Below the pieces are notes generated by a model. That model was given only the letters and a program-made list of their open reading frames with translations, ran no database searches and was not told where the DNA came from. Positions 38,101-48,519 of a DNA stretch of 64,000 bases are shown here, one piece after another. Within the stretch, counting starts at the first letter, position 1; every line of letters begins with the position of its first letter. Position numbers and translations under genes: made by a program. Source of the DNA: Liolophura sinensis. Taxonomy: Eukaryota; Mollusca; Polyplacophora; Chitonida; Chitonidae. Where the stretch lies: NCBI RefSeq assembly GCF_032854445.1, contig NC_088301.1, positions 55,539,187 to 55,603,186 on the forward strand, in the 5' to 3' direction.

Positions 38101-39655
38101 GATAACTTATATATAGTTATTTTGTGTCATTTTTTTCCACTTTCACATTTGAATGGTTTGATGTCAAGCTTTCAAGGACAAACCATGTCATTCAGTCCTA
38201 CAGTATTTCCATAATCAGCTCAACACTCTCACATATTTTTCAGTCCATGTCAAATTGCTTTACCTGTCACCGTCATATCAAGCAAACAAAGTAAAATTAA
38301 TTTTTTTTTACTTTCAGGATGTGCCACTGAATGCATCAAACGTTGCTATGAACTGGGATATTTCACCAATACAATACAGACATACTCTATGCAGAATATG
38401 GCCTAATATGAACAATTTTCATACACCGAAAATTCGTTGTGTCGTTTTAAACATTCTGCTGAGAAATTAGCTCAATATTTGCAATCAGAACTAATCTGAA
38501 CCTAATCCTGCAGCATACACATAGTTCCAGATATAATAGGTATACTGAATGTCTGCATACTTCTAACCAAATTCTTAAGAATAAAAACATCAATGCATGC
38601 TAACGTTTAAATTTATGTGGTAAGTCCTTATTTGCATATACAAGTAAAACTGACCACTATATTGTAAGGCATAGTAAAAGTTTGTTTCAAGCCAAACCTG
38701 GTTTCAAAATGTCTCTGATACAATCGCCATCAAAGAAGATTATTGAGTTTTAAAGAACAAAATCCTACACACACTATTAAAATTAGACATTATCCCACTC
38801 ACAGTCAAGGCCCATTCTGTAGTGCTTTAAAGTGTAATTATATATTACTTATCAGATTCATCCACAGTAGATATTAATATCATGCGAAAAAATTGAGTAA
38901 TAAGTAAAGCATGTTGGATATTTCAAGGCTTTGTTGATCTGCTGTGATGTAAAGCATAGCAATAAAACTTCAGTCAGACATAAATTAGATGTTCAAATAA
39001 AGCATATCAACCCTGACAAGAGAAACATAAATGCTGTAATTCTTGGCTTTTAACCAAATGCAGTAAAAATGTCAGCAGCCACCTTTGTCAGAGTATAAAT
39101 GTAGGAATGAGCAGTAATAAGTACTGTTCAGTACAACCCATGTTTATGGTTGTCACAAATCTTTGAGACATTTTATCATGAGGACAAATGTACTTGAAAC
39201 AAGATTGACCATGAATATATGGAATGTCAAGCACATAAAACAGTCATTCTTAAAGTATGCTCTTTGCATTTCAAACCAAAACTGTACATAGATGTATTAA
39301 ACATGTATGTATAATTTCTAAAATATTCTACTTTTTCACCTCAGTGACAAAAAAACATAAATGACAAACCAATTTCGTTGAAACTGCAATTTAGGACAAT
39401 TTTGTGTAAGATAATTTCTATCATGTTATACAACTTTAAATGTTAGAAATTTTTCTTACTTCTCATTAATTCCTTCATCACATTGTGTGCAGAGACACTG
39501 ATATTTACGCTGTCACACCTGTTCATTTGGCTGGCAATCTGGTATCACTCAAGCAGCTTAAATTCAGATGGTTGAGAAGAAACAATACATGGACACTTGA
39601 GAGCATAGTTTAAAAATGACAGAACAGGTAACTTGAAAGCCTGGCTTACACTTAC
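35188..39655. other. Long intron between B3 and C8
   Basis: No domain-encoding exon was found. A short direct repeat links 37007-37050 with 39588-39632, the latter starting about 24 nt past the B3 donor; both contain ACACTTGAGAGCATA and AAAATGACAGAA. The rest is AT-rich with no recognised element. Confidence 0.5.
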
Positions 39656-40309
39656 CATTTTGATTGTTTCCCTGTCCAAGCCTGCTAGACACAAGATTAG
39701 ACGATGTTGACAGTGATGAAAAAGATTGCTCTGTAATTTCTGCTGCGATAACATCTGCATCCTGTCTTGCCTTCTCAGACAATTCTTGAGCCATGAGCAA
39801 GTCTATTTCATTGGAAACACTGTCTTCCTGGGTCAGTACAGTGTCCGTTTTGTCCGCCGTATCATTTAACCCAATAATGGACATCAGACTTTCATTAGCT
39901 GGGGCATCTTCAGGAGATGTGTCCTCAAATCTTTTCCGTTTGGCTGACTGAGGCTGTTCAGTATCAGAGTCAACAGTATAGGGATGTTTGCGACTGTCTG
40001 GATTATGCACATGTAAGCTTATAGGATAAACATCATCAGGTTCTTCCTTTATAACAAGGGGAGATAATCTAGCTGAAGTGCTGGATCTATTGTTAATTGG
40101 GGTTGAGCTCAACACAGGATGAACCTCGTCACCACTGTCTCTTGTAACTGTGGCAGGTCGAGTTAATGGAGGCTTTAGTGGGTGTGGAGTGGCTTTACGA
40201 CGATTAAAACTAGGTGTTCTTGGCTGAGACTTTAAAGCAAGTTCTTTGGCCAGAAGAGCACTTTTTATTCCTTTCAGCCATACTGGATCTGGTGTTTCAC
40301 CGGAGCAAT
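39656..40309 (-). CDS. Exon B3, linker exon of the A-B-C family
   Basis: An internal coding exon of 654 nt (same length as B1). Acceptor TTTTTCTGTAACAG and donor AAAATG|GTAAGTG are both phase 1. The peptide opens CSGETPDPVWLKGIKSALL. It continues with LVIKEEPDDVY (consensus SUMO-type site with acidic flank), ISLHVHN, a basic AKRKRFED cluster and NESLMSIIG, then EIDLLMAQELSEK, which fits the ubiquitin-interacting-motif pattern. It follows A3 by 1098 nt and precedes eight C exons whose acceptors all keep its frame. Not a family I can name. Inferred to be the common regulatory region of a set of nuclear proteins. Confidence 0.78.
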
Positions 40310-41407
40310 CTGTTACAGAAAAATTCAAACAAAAAATTACTCATAGCTCATAATTATATATTTAATTGATATTTCACAAAAACCAATATGGTGATGATAA
40401 TCTGCATCTTTTATCAGTGGAAGAAAGTGCATTCTTGTACATTAGTTCCGTACACATGTACAATTCTATACATACTAGGTTTGCTGTATGTGCACAGATG
40501 CACAGACCAATCCTAAGAAATACTGTTGCTAGTAGGACAACCGGATGTCCCATACGAAGGTAAAAAATATTAATGTTTTCTGGGACGCCCTGACGGTTGC
40601 ATCAGACGGTTGTGGGACATTAGATGTGGTGGATCCATCCGTTGCCCCATCCACAGTCTGCATGTAAATATACACATGAATAAGTCCAAATTATATCTGC
40701 TTCCCCTCCGTTTAGCCACGCAGAAATCAAATGTCAGATAAGTAAAATTCTTTTCTTCATTTTAAGTGTACCCTGAGTCATTCTCAAATGTGATATTCAC
40801 CTCAGAGTAACATTTAGAATTTCTCAAAGCCCTGTCCGCTACAAATAAACAAAAGAAAAACGATCAGAATCAGATGCAGACAATGACCACCAAGATAGCC
40901 CTGCCATACAATAAAGCACAACAACATGGACCTTGAAAATTCACTGGGAACAATAGCCCACTGATACAAAAAAATGGTTAATTAAAAAAAAACACACAAC
41001 ATCTCAGAATTAATAGGCCTACACCTTCAAAACATGCTCATCATATTCATTAAGTTTCCAGAAGGTGTAGTGAAAGCTGTGAGGATATTTAACCCAATTA
41101 AGTCCAAACCCTGGAAACTAAAAAAAAAAAAATCATATATCTCAAAATTATGGGGGCTAAATCTTCAAAACACGTTCATCAAGAATATGTACTAAAAACT
41201 AAGCATAATCATAAAACGTTACTAGGGACTCCATGCAAATAGAATAGCTGACCTTAACAAGAAAGTTTGTCTCGCAATATCCCTGACTAGCTAAAAATTA
41301 ATCTAACAATTATTCATTTAAAGTACAGAAAATAAAACAAAATAAAAAATTAAAACAGATGCTCATAAACTTAAGCAAATGTATCCTGTCACAACTCGTG
41401 TTCTTAC

Positions 41408-41574
41408 CTAAAGAAATTGAGCCTTTTAATTTGTATTCTGCTATCCTAAGATCCACCCAGACAGCAAACTGTGATAGGATGTCTGGCTCACTGCAGAGTT
41501 CTCCAATGATAGAGGCAAATTTGAACTGCACTCTCTCTAATGTCACACCCATGTCGTCCTGTCATCAATAATTG
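41408..41574 (-). CDS. Exon A3, first coding exon of the A-B-C family
   Basis: Acceptor TTTATGTTTTCAG, 22 nt before the ATG at 41552, and donor TTTAG|GTAAGAAC, phase 1. The coding part is again 145 nt and begins MGVTLERVQFKFASIIGEL, followed by CSEPDILSQFAVWVDLRI. The three A exons are nearly identical in protein sequence, far more conserved than the C exons. Joined to B3 the frame reads SISL-D-CSGETPDPVW. A 5' exon further right is required; a candidate is described at about 45.4 kb. Confidence 0.77.
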
Positions 41575-44500
41575 CTGAAAACATAAATTTTCATATTTTT
41601 TTGTGTGACAAATTGCAGAAACAAATGTTTAAATAGATTTGATGTAAGTCACATGTGAATATTAAACCTATGTGGCTTGGAGTGATTCTCTGAGTAGTTT
41701 CACATACAACTTTATGAAAACCATATACAACATTAATATGAGTACATGTAACTTTTTTGACCCAGGACAACCAGATGATATGGTTTCATTTCTTTCATAA
41801 ACATTACTTATTAAAAAATAAGCAGGCTTTAAGATAGATTTGTCAGTCTATTTTTAGACTTAGTGCTGTATTACAGTTAAATCACTGACCTTTTTTGTTT
41901 AACATAAAGTCAAATACAAAATGTCAAAATGCAGATCTCTGTTGCAAATAGTCTAAATACAGAGTCAAGCTCCTAGCAGTGACATCACCAGAGTAGTCTC
42001 CCTTGTACCAGACAAATCACATTCTGGGATTGTAATTTCCAAAAGATGGGAGATGAAGCCTAAACAATAATTGCCAGAAATCATGTTTTGGTTTGAATAT
42101 TTTTACTGACAGGAGTCTCAACCATGTGCTTTCGGCTAAGTCTAGACATCAAGATTTGTGAATGGGATTTGTTACGACTTGAAATGGGAGTGAAAATACC
42201 GTAAATCAGTTTAGCAGTTGGTTTTAAAAAGTATATCCACGGATTCTTTGTGTCTAGTTGTGATTCATTGTAATAAACACGCTCACGCTTCACTGCACAT
42301 GCAACTGTTAGCTCCAGTAGAATCGCTACACAGCTACTGCCTGAATGCACATCTCATGTGTGGTGTGCCGATTGACAAATATGTGTTTAAAGTAAACAAA
42401 TACCCACATGCATTTTAAAGGCTAATTAACAAATATAAATACACTTCACTGCTCCCACTTAACACCATTCGGTTTAGCTTTACATGTTTGACCTTGTTGG
42501 CGTAAGAAAATTCATTTTCAACCAATTTACTTGTGATCACACCTTAGCAGCTAACAATAGCATTCATTGTTTGGAAAATTGGGTAGAAGAAGTGCCAAAC
42601 TACAGTATAACCTACATGTATAAACAGCTGAGTTGTATTGATATCAGAGCTAATCCCAACCTTCACAAAGCTCTGAGTACGGTCTTTAAAGTTTCAACAT
42701 TGCTTAGGAGACCTGTAAATCACAGCAAAGACCCAATCCAACCGCCTGATGTTTTGGCAGTTGTGCTTGGCAGTTGAGGTTTCTCATTCCAAGGGGCGGG
42801 TCAATCAGAATAAATGCATCTGATTGGTGAGTGCTGAAATCGGTAAGCTGTCAGTTACCTGTAGCCATTTATGCGTAAGTGAGTTCTCAGTCTATTGCAT
42901 GGCAATCGGCTATCACAACAATGTGAGAAAGAGGTTAGAACACATAGTATATTTAGTTTTGGAAACTTCACTGAAATGTGTTTTCTGTGTTGAACTGAAG
43001 GTACGAGGTTTGATAAAGTGGGGGAAAATAGAATTCTTCTGAAATAGGAGGAGAGTTTCACCACTGTTATTATATGAGAGACCTCCACGTAACCTGAAGA
43101 ATTAAGCATTCACCCATTTAATTGAGGCCAGCAAGTGTAATCTGCAAATTTAGTCTGATGACCCGAGAGGTAAGATGTCAAGTAGCCTGTTTAGCGTGGA
43201 CATTTTTAGAAATTACAGGTTGGTAGCATCTATCGCTTGATACTTTATTCACTTTGATTCATGAGTGAAAACAAAGGTGTGACTGGTCGGGAAGTCTTTA
43301 AGCCTCACTGTCAAGTACCGTAGTAATACTTAATGAAGTTTAATGGGGGTGGGGTAGGTTAATATCTAATATGTCATGCCGCCCCTAACTCAGACTGTGC
43401 GGAAGTAACCGACACAGAAATTTTAGATCATTTTCTGCAAGTTATTTCATTGGTAGAAAAAAAAAAACCCAACTCTACCCCATGTGGCGATGACCAGCAG
43501 CCAGATCGTCACTGGGGATTACTGCACAGCTGGGGGCTGATCACTCTCCCCCGTCACCTCCACTGGCAACTCAAATCGGCTAATCTTTATGGCCAGAAAT
43601 TTTCAGCATGATTTACGGTACTATGGACATCCAATAAGCAAGTTTGTTTCATCTGAATTAAGCCAGCAATGTCTCTGTGACTAATAATAATAGGCTTAAG
43701 ACATGAGCACTGCCACCACCAACAAGTTTTATGAAGAAATTTTGAATGGCACAAAGTGACATGAAAAAAAGACAAACAACCTTTCTTTCTAAAGCAAAAT
43801 CAGCACTTTAGGTGTCTCATGAGTTCATAAGGTTCATAAGGTGAGATAAGGTTGGGGCTCTTAGCTGACAGACCCAGGTATTCAAGATGTATATTCTAGC
43901 TAGCTCCTACAATAAAATCATGCAGAGTTACATGTAGCTTACATGAGCCCCCACCTTGGCTCATCCAAACCTGCATGAAATGGCGAGACCCCTAAAATTC
44001 TGATTTGGGATTACATTTGATATATTTGTATTTTCTTCAACTTAAGTACCATGTATGTACAAAATTATTCTAAGGGACACCTGAAGCGATTTTATTGGTG
44101 AGTGCTGATTGTAGGTCCGCATGATGACTTAAATCATGAGGCTATGCCAAAGGAAGCACACGTGTGACTGTGTTACATGGTGTCCAAAGGCCAAATTTGT
44201 CTAGTGGTGGTAGTGATATAAAAAAATGAAGGCAGCTGCATACTCTAAGGCCAAATTTGTCTAGTGGTGGCAGTGATATAAAAAAAAAATGTAGGGTGCT
44301 GCTTACTGTAACACACGATGTAACTCTCATCAAAGTAGTCCTGTTTTGATTCAAGAAAATTATGCAGACCACAGGAGAATCCTCACCTCACTAAGTACTG
44401 CCACATGTAGTATAGGCCTACTGTATTAAATATGGTACCTCATGGCTTTAATCTTTTCTTTTCAGCATTCTTAGGCTGTTGTAAAGTCCAGGGTTATATT

Positions 44501-45391
44501 TACATCTAACTTTCTATGTCACTACTTACGTCAATTCATCCTGGCTTCCCTGAATGAGGCTGGCCAAATTTGGAGGAGACCCTTTTCAGATGTAGTTCAC
44601 ATGACAAAGGCATGTGACACACGCACTTGCGCATTCAACCCTTACATAATGTTCACCTGTCTTAAAGGCGTCTAAAAACCACATTCCAGTACATCAACTT
44701 GAATGGTGTAGTGGAATAAGCAACCGGGTACAGACATACTGTCTGATGGATGTTCAAATCCAGTGCAATTCAGAACAAGTCAAGTCCATCCTTTCAAAAA
44801 AGTATAAATCGCGAAGCAATGTCATATAAACGACAGGGACACGTGACGAAACTAGAATGATAAACTTCTTATTTGTACTGTTTTTCTTTGTATGTAATTT
44901 GAATATATCTCCATTCATTTTTAACCAATGAAAAATCAGTAAAAGCATGTGACCATGGGAAGAAAATTATGCTGTAATGCACATACAAAACAACACGTAA
45001 ATATAACCCCAGTCCTTACAACTCCCCATTCTTATATGTTCACTTGTATATTTCATCCTTATTTAGTCTCGTACACACACAATAGAACTGTACTATACCC
45101 ACTTCAAAAGGTCAACAATCCTAACCTATGTCCTGAGCCACAGAAATACCAGGCGTTAGGTGTATAACCGGACATGAGGCTCGTAAAGACAGGAACTAGC
45201 TGCGGATGCCGCGGCTAAGAACCAAAATGCGTTAAATAGCACGGAATCACTTTTCGGAACTAAGAATTTAACTTACAAGGTGTTTTTGGTCAACATATTA
45301 AGACGTGGACATAGTGAGTGCCATTAAATTGCATTAAGCATTAATAAAATTGCTCAGTGTTTTCGGTCAGCCAGTCAGATTGGCTACTCAC
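41575..45391. repeat. Presumed 5' intron of the A3 unit; tandem duplication at 44.2 kb
   Basis: No coding exon recognised. A unit of about 61 bp is duplicated at 44186-44246 and 44247-44308, both containing GGCCAAATTTGTCTAGTGG. Confidence 0.55.
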
Positions 45392-45430
45392 GGACGCGCC
45401 GCCATGCTACTGTACTCTGTACTCATTAGC
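45392..45430 (-). promoter_or_regulatory. Candidate first exon and promoter of the A3 unit
   Basis: On the minus strand a CpG-rich stretch reads GCATGGCGGCGCGTCC and is followed directly by a full donor, GTGAGTAG. ATGGCGGC resembles the YY1-type element common at animal transcription starts. If spliced to A3, the ATG at 45405 would open a seven-codon upstream ORF ending in TGA just before the A3 start. The 5' limit of the exon is not known. Confidence 0.35.
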
Positions 45431-46234
45431 ACAAATGGGTCACGCCATTTCCATGGCCGATTTACCAATGGTGTTAGGGTAAGATCAGCCATATCAAGCA
45501 CTTATACAATTCTAATGTGGCAGATACCTGACGAATCCAGATGTCCACAACTTGGGCGATTCTAAGACGACTTTATAAAGCTTTGATCCTTCTGCAACAC
45601 CCACGGCGCGGCCTGCATACACGTCTTTCTAATAACATAAACACCTTTTGCACCTCCAGTCAAAAAGAGCTCACATGCGACTCACCGAATTAACATTCGT
45701 TACATTTCGTTCATTTTCGGACTCTGGGCTCGCCTGTAGTTGGGGTTTTCCTCACTTTTGTCAGTGGCCAGAAAACAGAATATTATCCCATTTAGAATTT
45801 AACACGAGGGAAAAATGAAGCCTGGCACATCTTTATTTATAAATCATACATAAGTAAAGTGACATGTAATCGAGAGAATTTCAGTAAAAGCGTCTGAGGT
45901 TATTCAGAATAACAATATGAATTTAGGCTCCATGGATCGACCACTGATTGCATGAAATAATGATGTCTCATCGGAAAGATATAGTCGGAAAAGAAATGTG
46001 ACGCTGACAGAGGCTCAGAAAATAAACAATGTGAACCAAACCAGCTGTCCGCCACAGACGATAGCCAAATGCTCAGCAGTCGTTGCCTCATTCAAAATTT
46101 CCAACATCCATTTATGAAACCTGACTTAACATTTATGTTACAGTACTATTGCAGTTTTATTGTGACGGAGTTGAACCATGATTAAAATTGTAATTTGCCG
46201 TAGGCGTAGGCCTACATTCGGAAGCGTATTAGTG

Positions 46235-46500
46235 CTAAGGTGAAAAATAAAATAAATTATCACCTCATTAGGTGAAAAATCTCCTAATTAGGAAAAATTG
46301 ATTTGAGAGAAATATTACATAATTAGGACATAGATTTTTCTCCTAATGAGGAGTTATTTTCACCCAGTTAGGAGTTATTTTCACATTTTTAGCAGAAAAT
46401 TTCTATCTCCCATATAGGAGATATGACTTTGTCATAATTAGAAGTTAACATACGATAACCGTATCTCCTAAATAGGAGTTAACATTACCTTCTAATTAGG
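46235..46500. repeat. Cluster of imperfect palindromes around TCCTAATTAGGA
   Basis: Repeated self-complementary words occur at irregular spacing: CCTAATTAGG (46283-46292), CTCCTAATGAGGAG (46340-46353), ATCTCCCATATAGGAGAT (about 46405-46422) and ATCTCCTAAATAGGAG (46463-46478). It ends next to the integrase relic, so it may be that element's end or a separate satellite. Confidence 0.6.
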
Positions 46501-46556
46501 ATATACCGATTATGTACCTGCTTTTGATTTCAAATATAGTCTCTTACACATTAATA

Positions 46557-48514
46557 AGTATGGAGATGGGCGATATCATTCGATTGTATTTCGATCTCGG
46601 GATTAGTTACAGGGAAATCCTGACTTGCTTGGCGCATCTTTATGGGCATGTGATAAACTTGCGAACACTCAAGCAGAGACTCTATTTAGGCAGAAAAAAC
46701 ACAGTGACGTTGTTAAGAATGCACTATTTCTACTGTCTGAAAACCAAAATCAGGACAAAATGTTGGGATACCAGATGATCTATTTTAAGTGTGTAGCCTA
46801 CAGAAAGGATTTGTCGTGAGCCAGGATGTTATTCGTAACTTGTTACGTGTGATAGAGCCAGATGAAGGCTGAAATAGGATGAAGCGTCTTGCATACTTTA
46901 ACGGAGATCCTAATTTCTTGTGGCACATAGACGGATACGACAACCTGAAACCATATGGTATATGTATGAGTGGATCGATTGATGACTTTTCTCGATATAT
47001 TTTATGGCTAGAGGCACACTCCACTAACAGTGATCCAAAACTAATCGCTGCTTACTTCGTGGATACTGTAACGCCACTGGGTGGATGTCCTGGCCAAATA
47101 AGAGCTGATAAAGGTAGCCTATTGAGAATTCCAGAATAATGCAGATGCAGTTGTGTTTGAGAAGTTCAGGAATAGATCGATGGGCAAACTCGTCTTATAT
47201 TTAAGGATCAAGTAATCACAAATCAGCGAATCTCATCGAGATAATTATTTCACAGTGCTTAAGATCCTAGTACTTTGCTTATTCACATGTTGAAGATAGT
47301 ATGCTGGAGGTCACATGAGACGATTTTTTTTAGACTTCATGTAGTCGTGGAATCGTGTCACCTGAAACTCCAAGATATCTAAACTAATTTAGCACGATAC
47401 CCGATAATGGGATGTTTACACTCTCTTGATTCACAAATATACTTACACGAAAAAGAAACGCAAGTCGAGTATCAAGTATATATGTTATTTATTTTCAACG
47501 GTAAAGACAAGAATTATCAATAAGGTAAGACTGATAAAAAATTGATTGAAGACATTTTAATGGATGGAAACACAGATGACATTATTTTTCCTGAAGATTA
47601 AGGGGTCACACTTTTGGTTGAATTCCCCAAATGTCAGTCAGTACCTGGTGTGACCACCATTAGCGGTGATTACTGCCCCACATCTCTTGTACACTGAGTG
47701 GATCAGACGATTTGTGAAGGCCTTTGGGATCCTCCTGCTCACATCCAGAGCAGCTGCGCGAACTTCATCGGCAGGTATAGTACAAGTGTTCGATGGGACT
47801 CAGATCAGGGCTGAGGTGTTGTGCTGTTGGAGAAAGGTCACGGTAGCTCTGACAACATGGGGACGAGTGTTGTCCTGCTGGAAAATGTGTTGTTGATGTT
47901 GTGCGAATAATGGAACAACGTGAGGTTTTATCACTCTGTCGATGTAACGCTGATCAGTGACGCCGTGTCCCCAACCTTGACCAACATTCTGGAAGCACAT
48001 GAGCCCATCATGAGCCCATCATATTAAGTCCAATCCCTGCCTATGTCATGACGCCAGGTACACCGTATGAATCCCTTTCCCGAATGTTTCTGTTGGCGAA
48101 ACGATCACCTCGATGCCGCCAAATTCTGACTCTTTCGACACAAAAGCAACTCTCTTCAGAGAAAATAAAACGTCTCTACTCACGATGACGCCAATTTTAA
48201 TGACCCTGAACCCACTGAAGTCGTGCTTGTCCTTAATTTTTTTTTTTTTTTTGCGTGTGAGTATAGATTTCACACTGGCCAGCTATTTCCTCTGTGTTTT
48301 TGTTCCTTTTTCAGAACGAGCTGAACGAAATATTGCATCTGTGGAACGACCATCGAATAGCAAGCGACCAAGCAGGAATAGCCAGATTCCAACAGGTCGT
48401 TCAAGTATCATGTACAGCTGTGGGAATTTGATGTTGGCAGATCTGAAACAGTTGGAAAGGGAGCGTTTCCCTGTGATGAAACAGGATGACCATCTCGACG
48501 AGCTGATGATTTAG
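46557..48514 (+). pseudogene. Decayed transposon integrase (DDE core), interrupted
   Basis: An N-terminal helix-turn-helix-like part (IIRLYFDLGISYREIL) is followed in another frame by VIEPDE, an in-frame TGA, and then the core: FLWHIDGYDNLKPYG (first Asp), WLEAHSTNSDPKLIAAYF and IRADKG (second Asp). Degenerate traces continue to about 47230. The C-terminal part reappears at 48310-48514 (LWNDHRI in one frame, PTGRSSIMY in another). This order matches the integrase-core genes common in invertebrate and fish transposons. Several frameshifts and a Tc1-like insertion show it is dead. Confidence 0.7.
47600..48290 (-). mobile_element. Tc1/mariner-like transposase relic
   Basis: Minus-strand frames carry ESEFGGIEVIV, GVTDQRYIDRVIKPHVVPLF, FQQDNTRPHV (conserved Asp), then in another frame LSPDLSPIEHLY (with the third acidic residue) and AVITANGGHTRY at the C-terminus. 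Frameshifts and a poly-A-type run break it. It sits inside the integrase relic of the opposite strand. Terminal repeats were not identified. Confidence 0.75.
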
Positions 48515-48519
48515 TACTA

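Noticed and set aside
37007-39632. A Dscam-like docking and selector pair for the B3 to C choice.
   Set aside because: The two copies are direct, not complementary, and I did not find complementary segments before the C exons by eye.
40556-40657. A possible 102-nt extra exon between A3 and B3 (acceptor TTTACATGCAG, donor-like GTATGG).
   Set aside because: In the phase-1 frame required by A3 it hits a stop after 12 codons; only another frame is open, so it cannot be a coding cassette of this gene.
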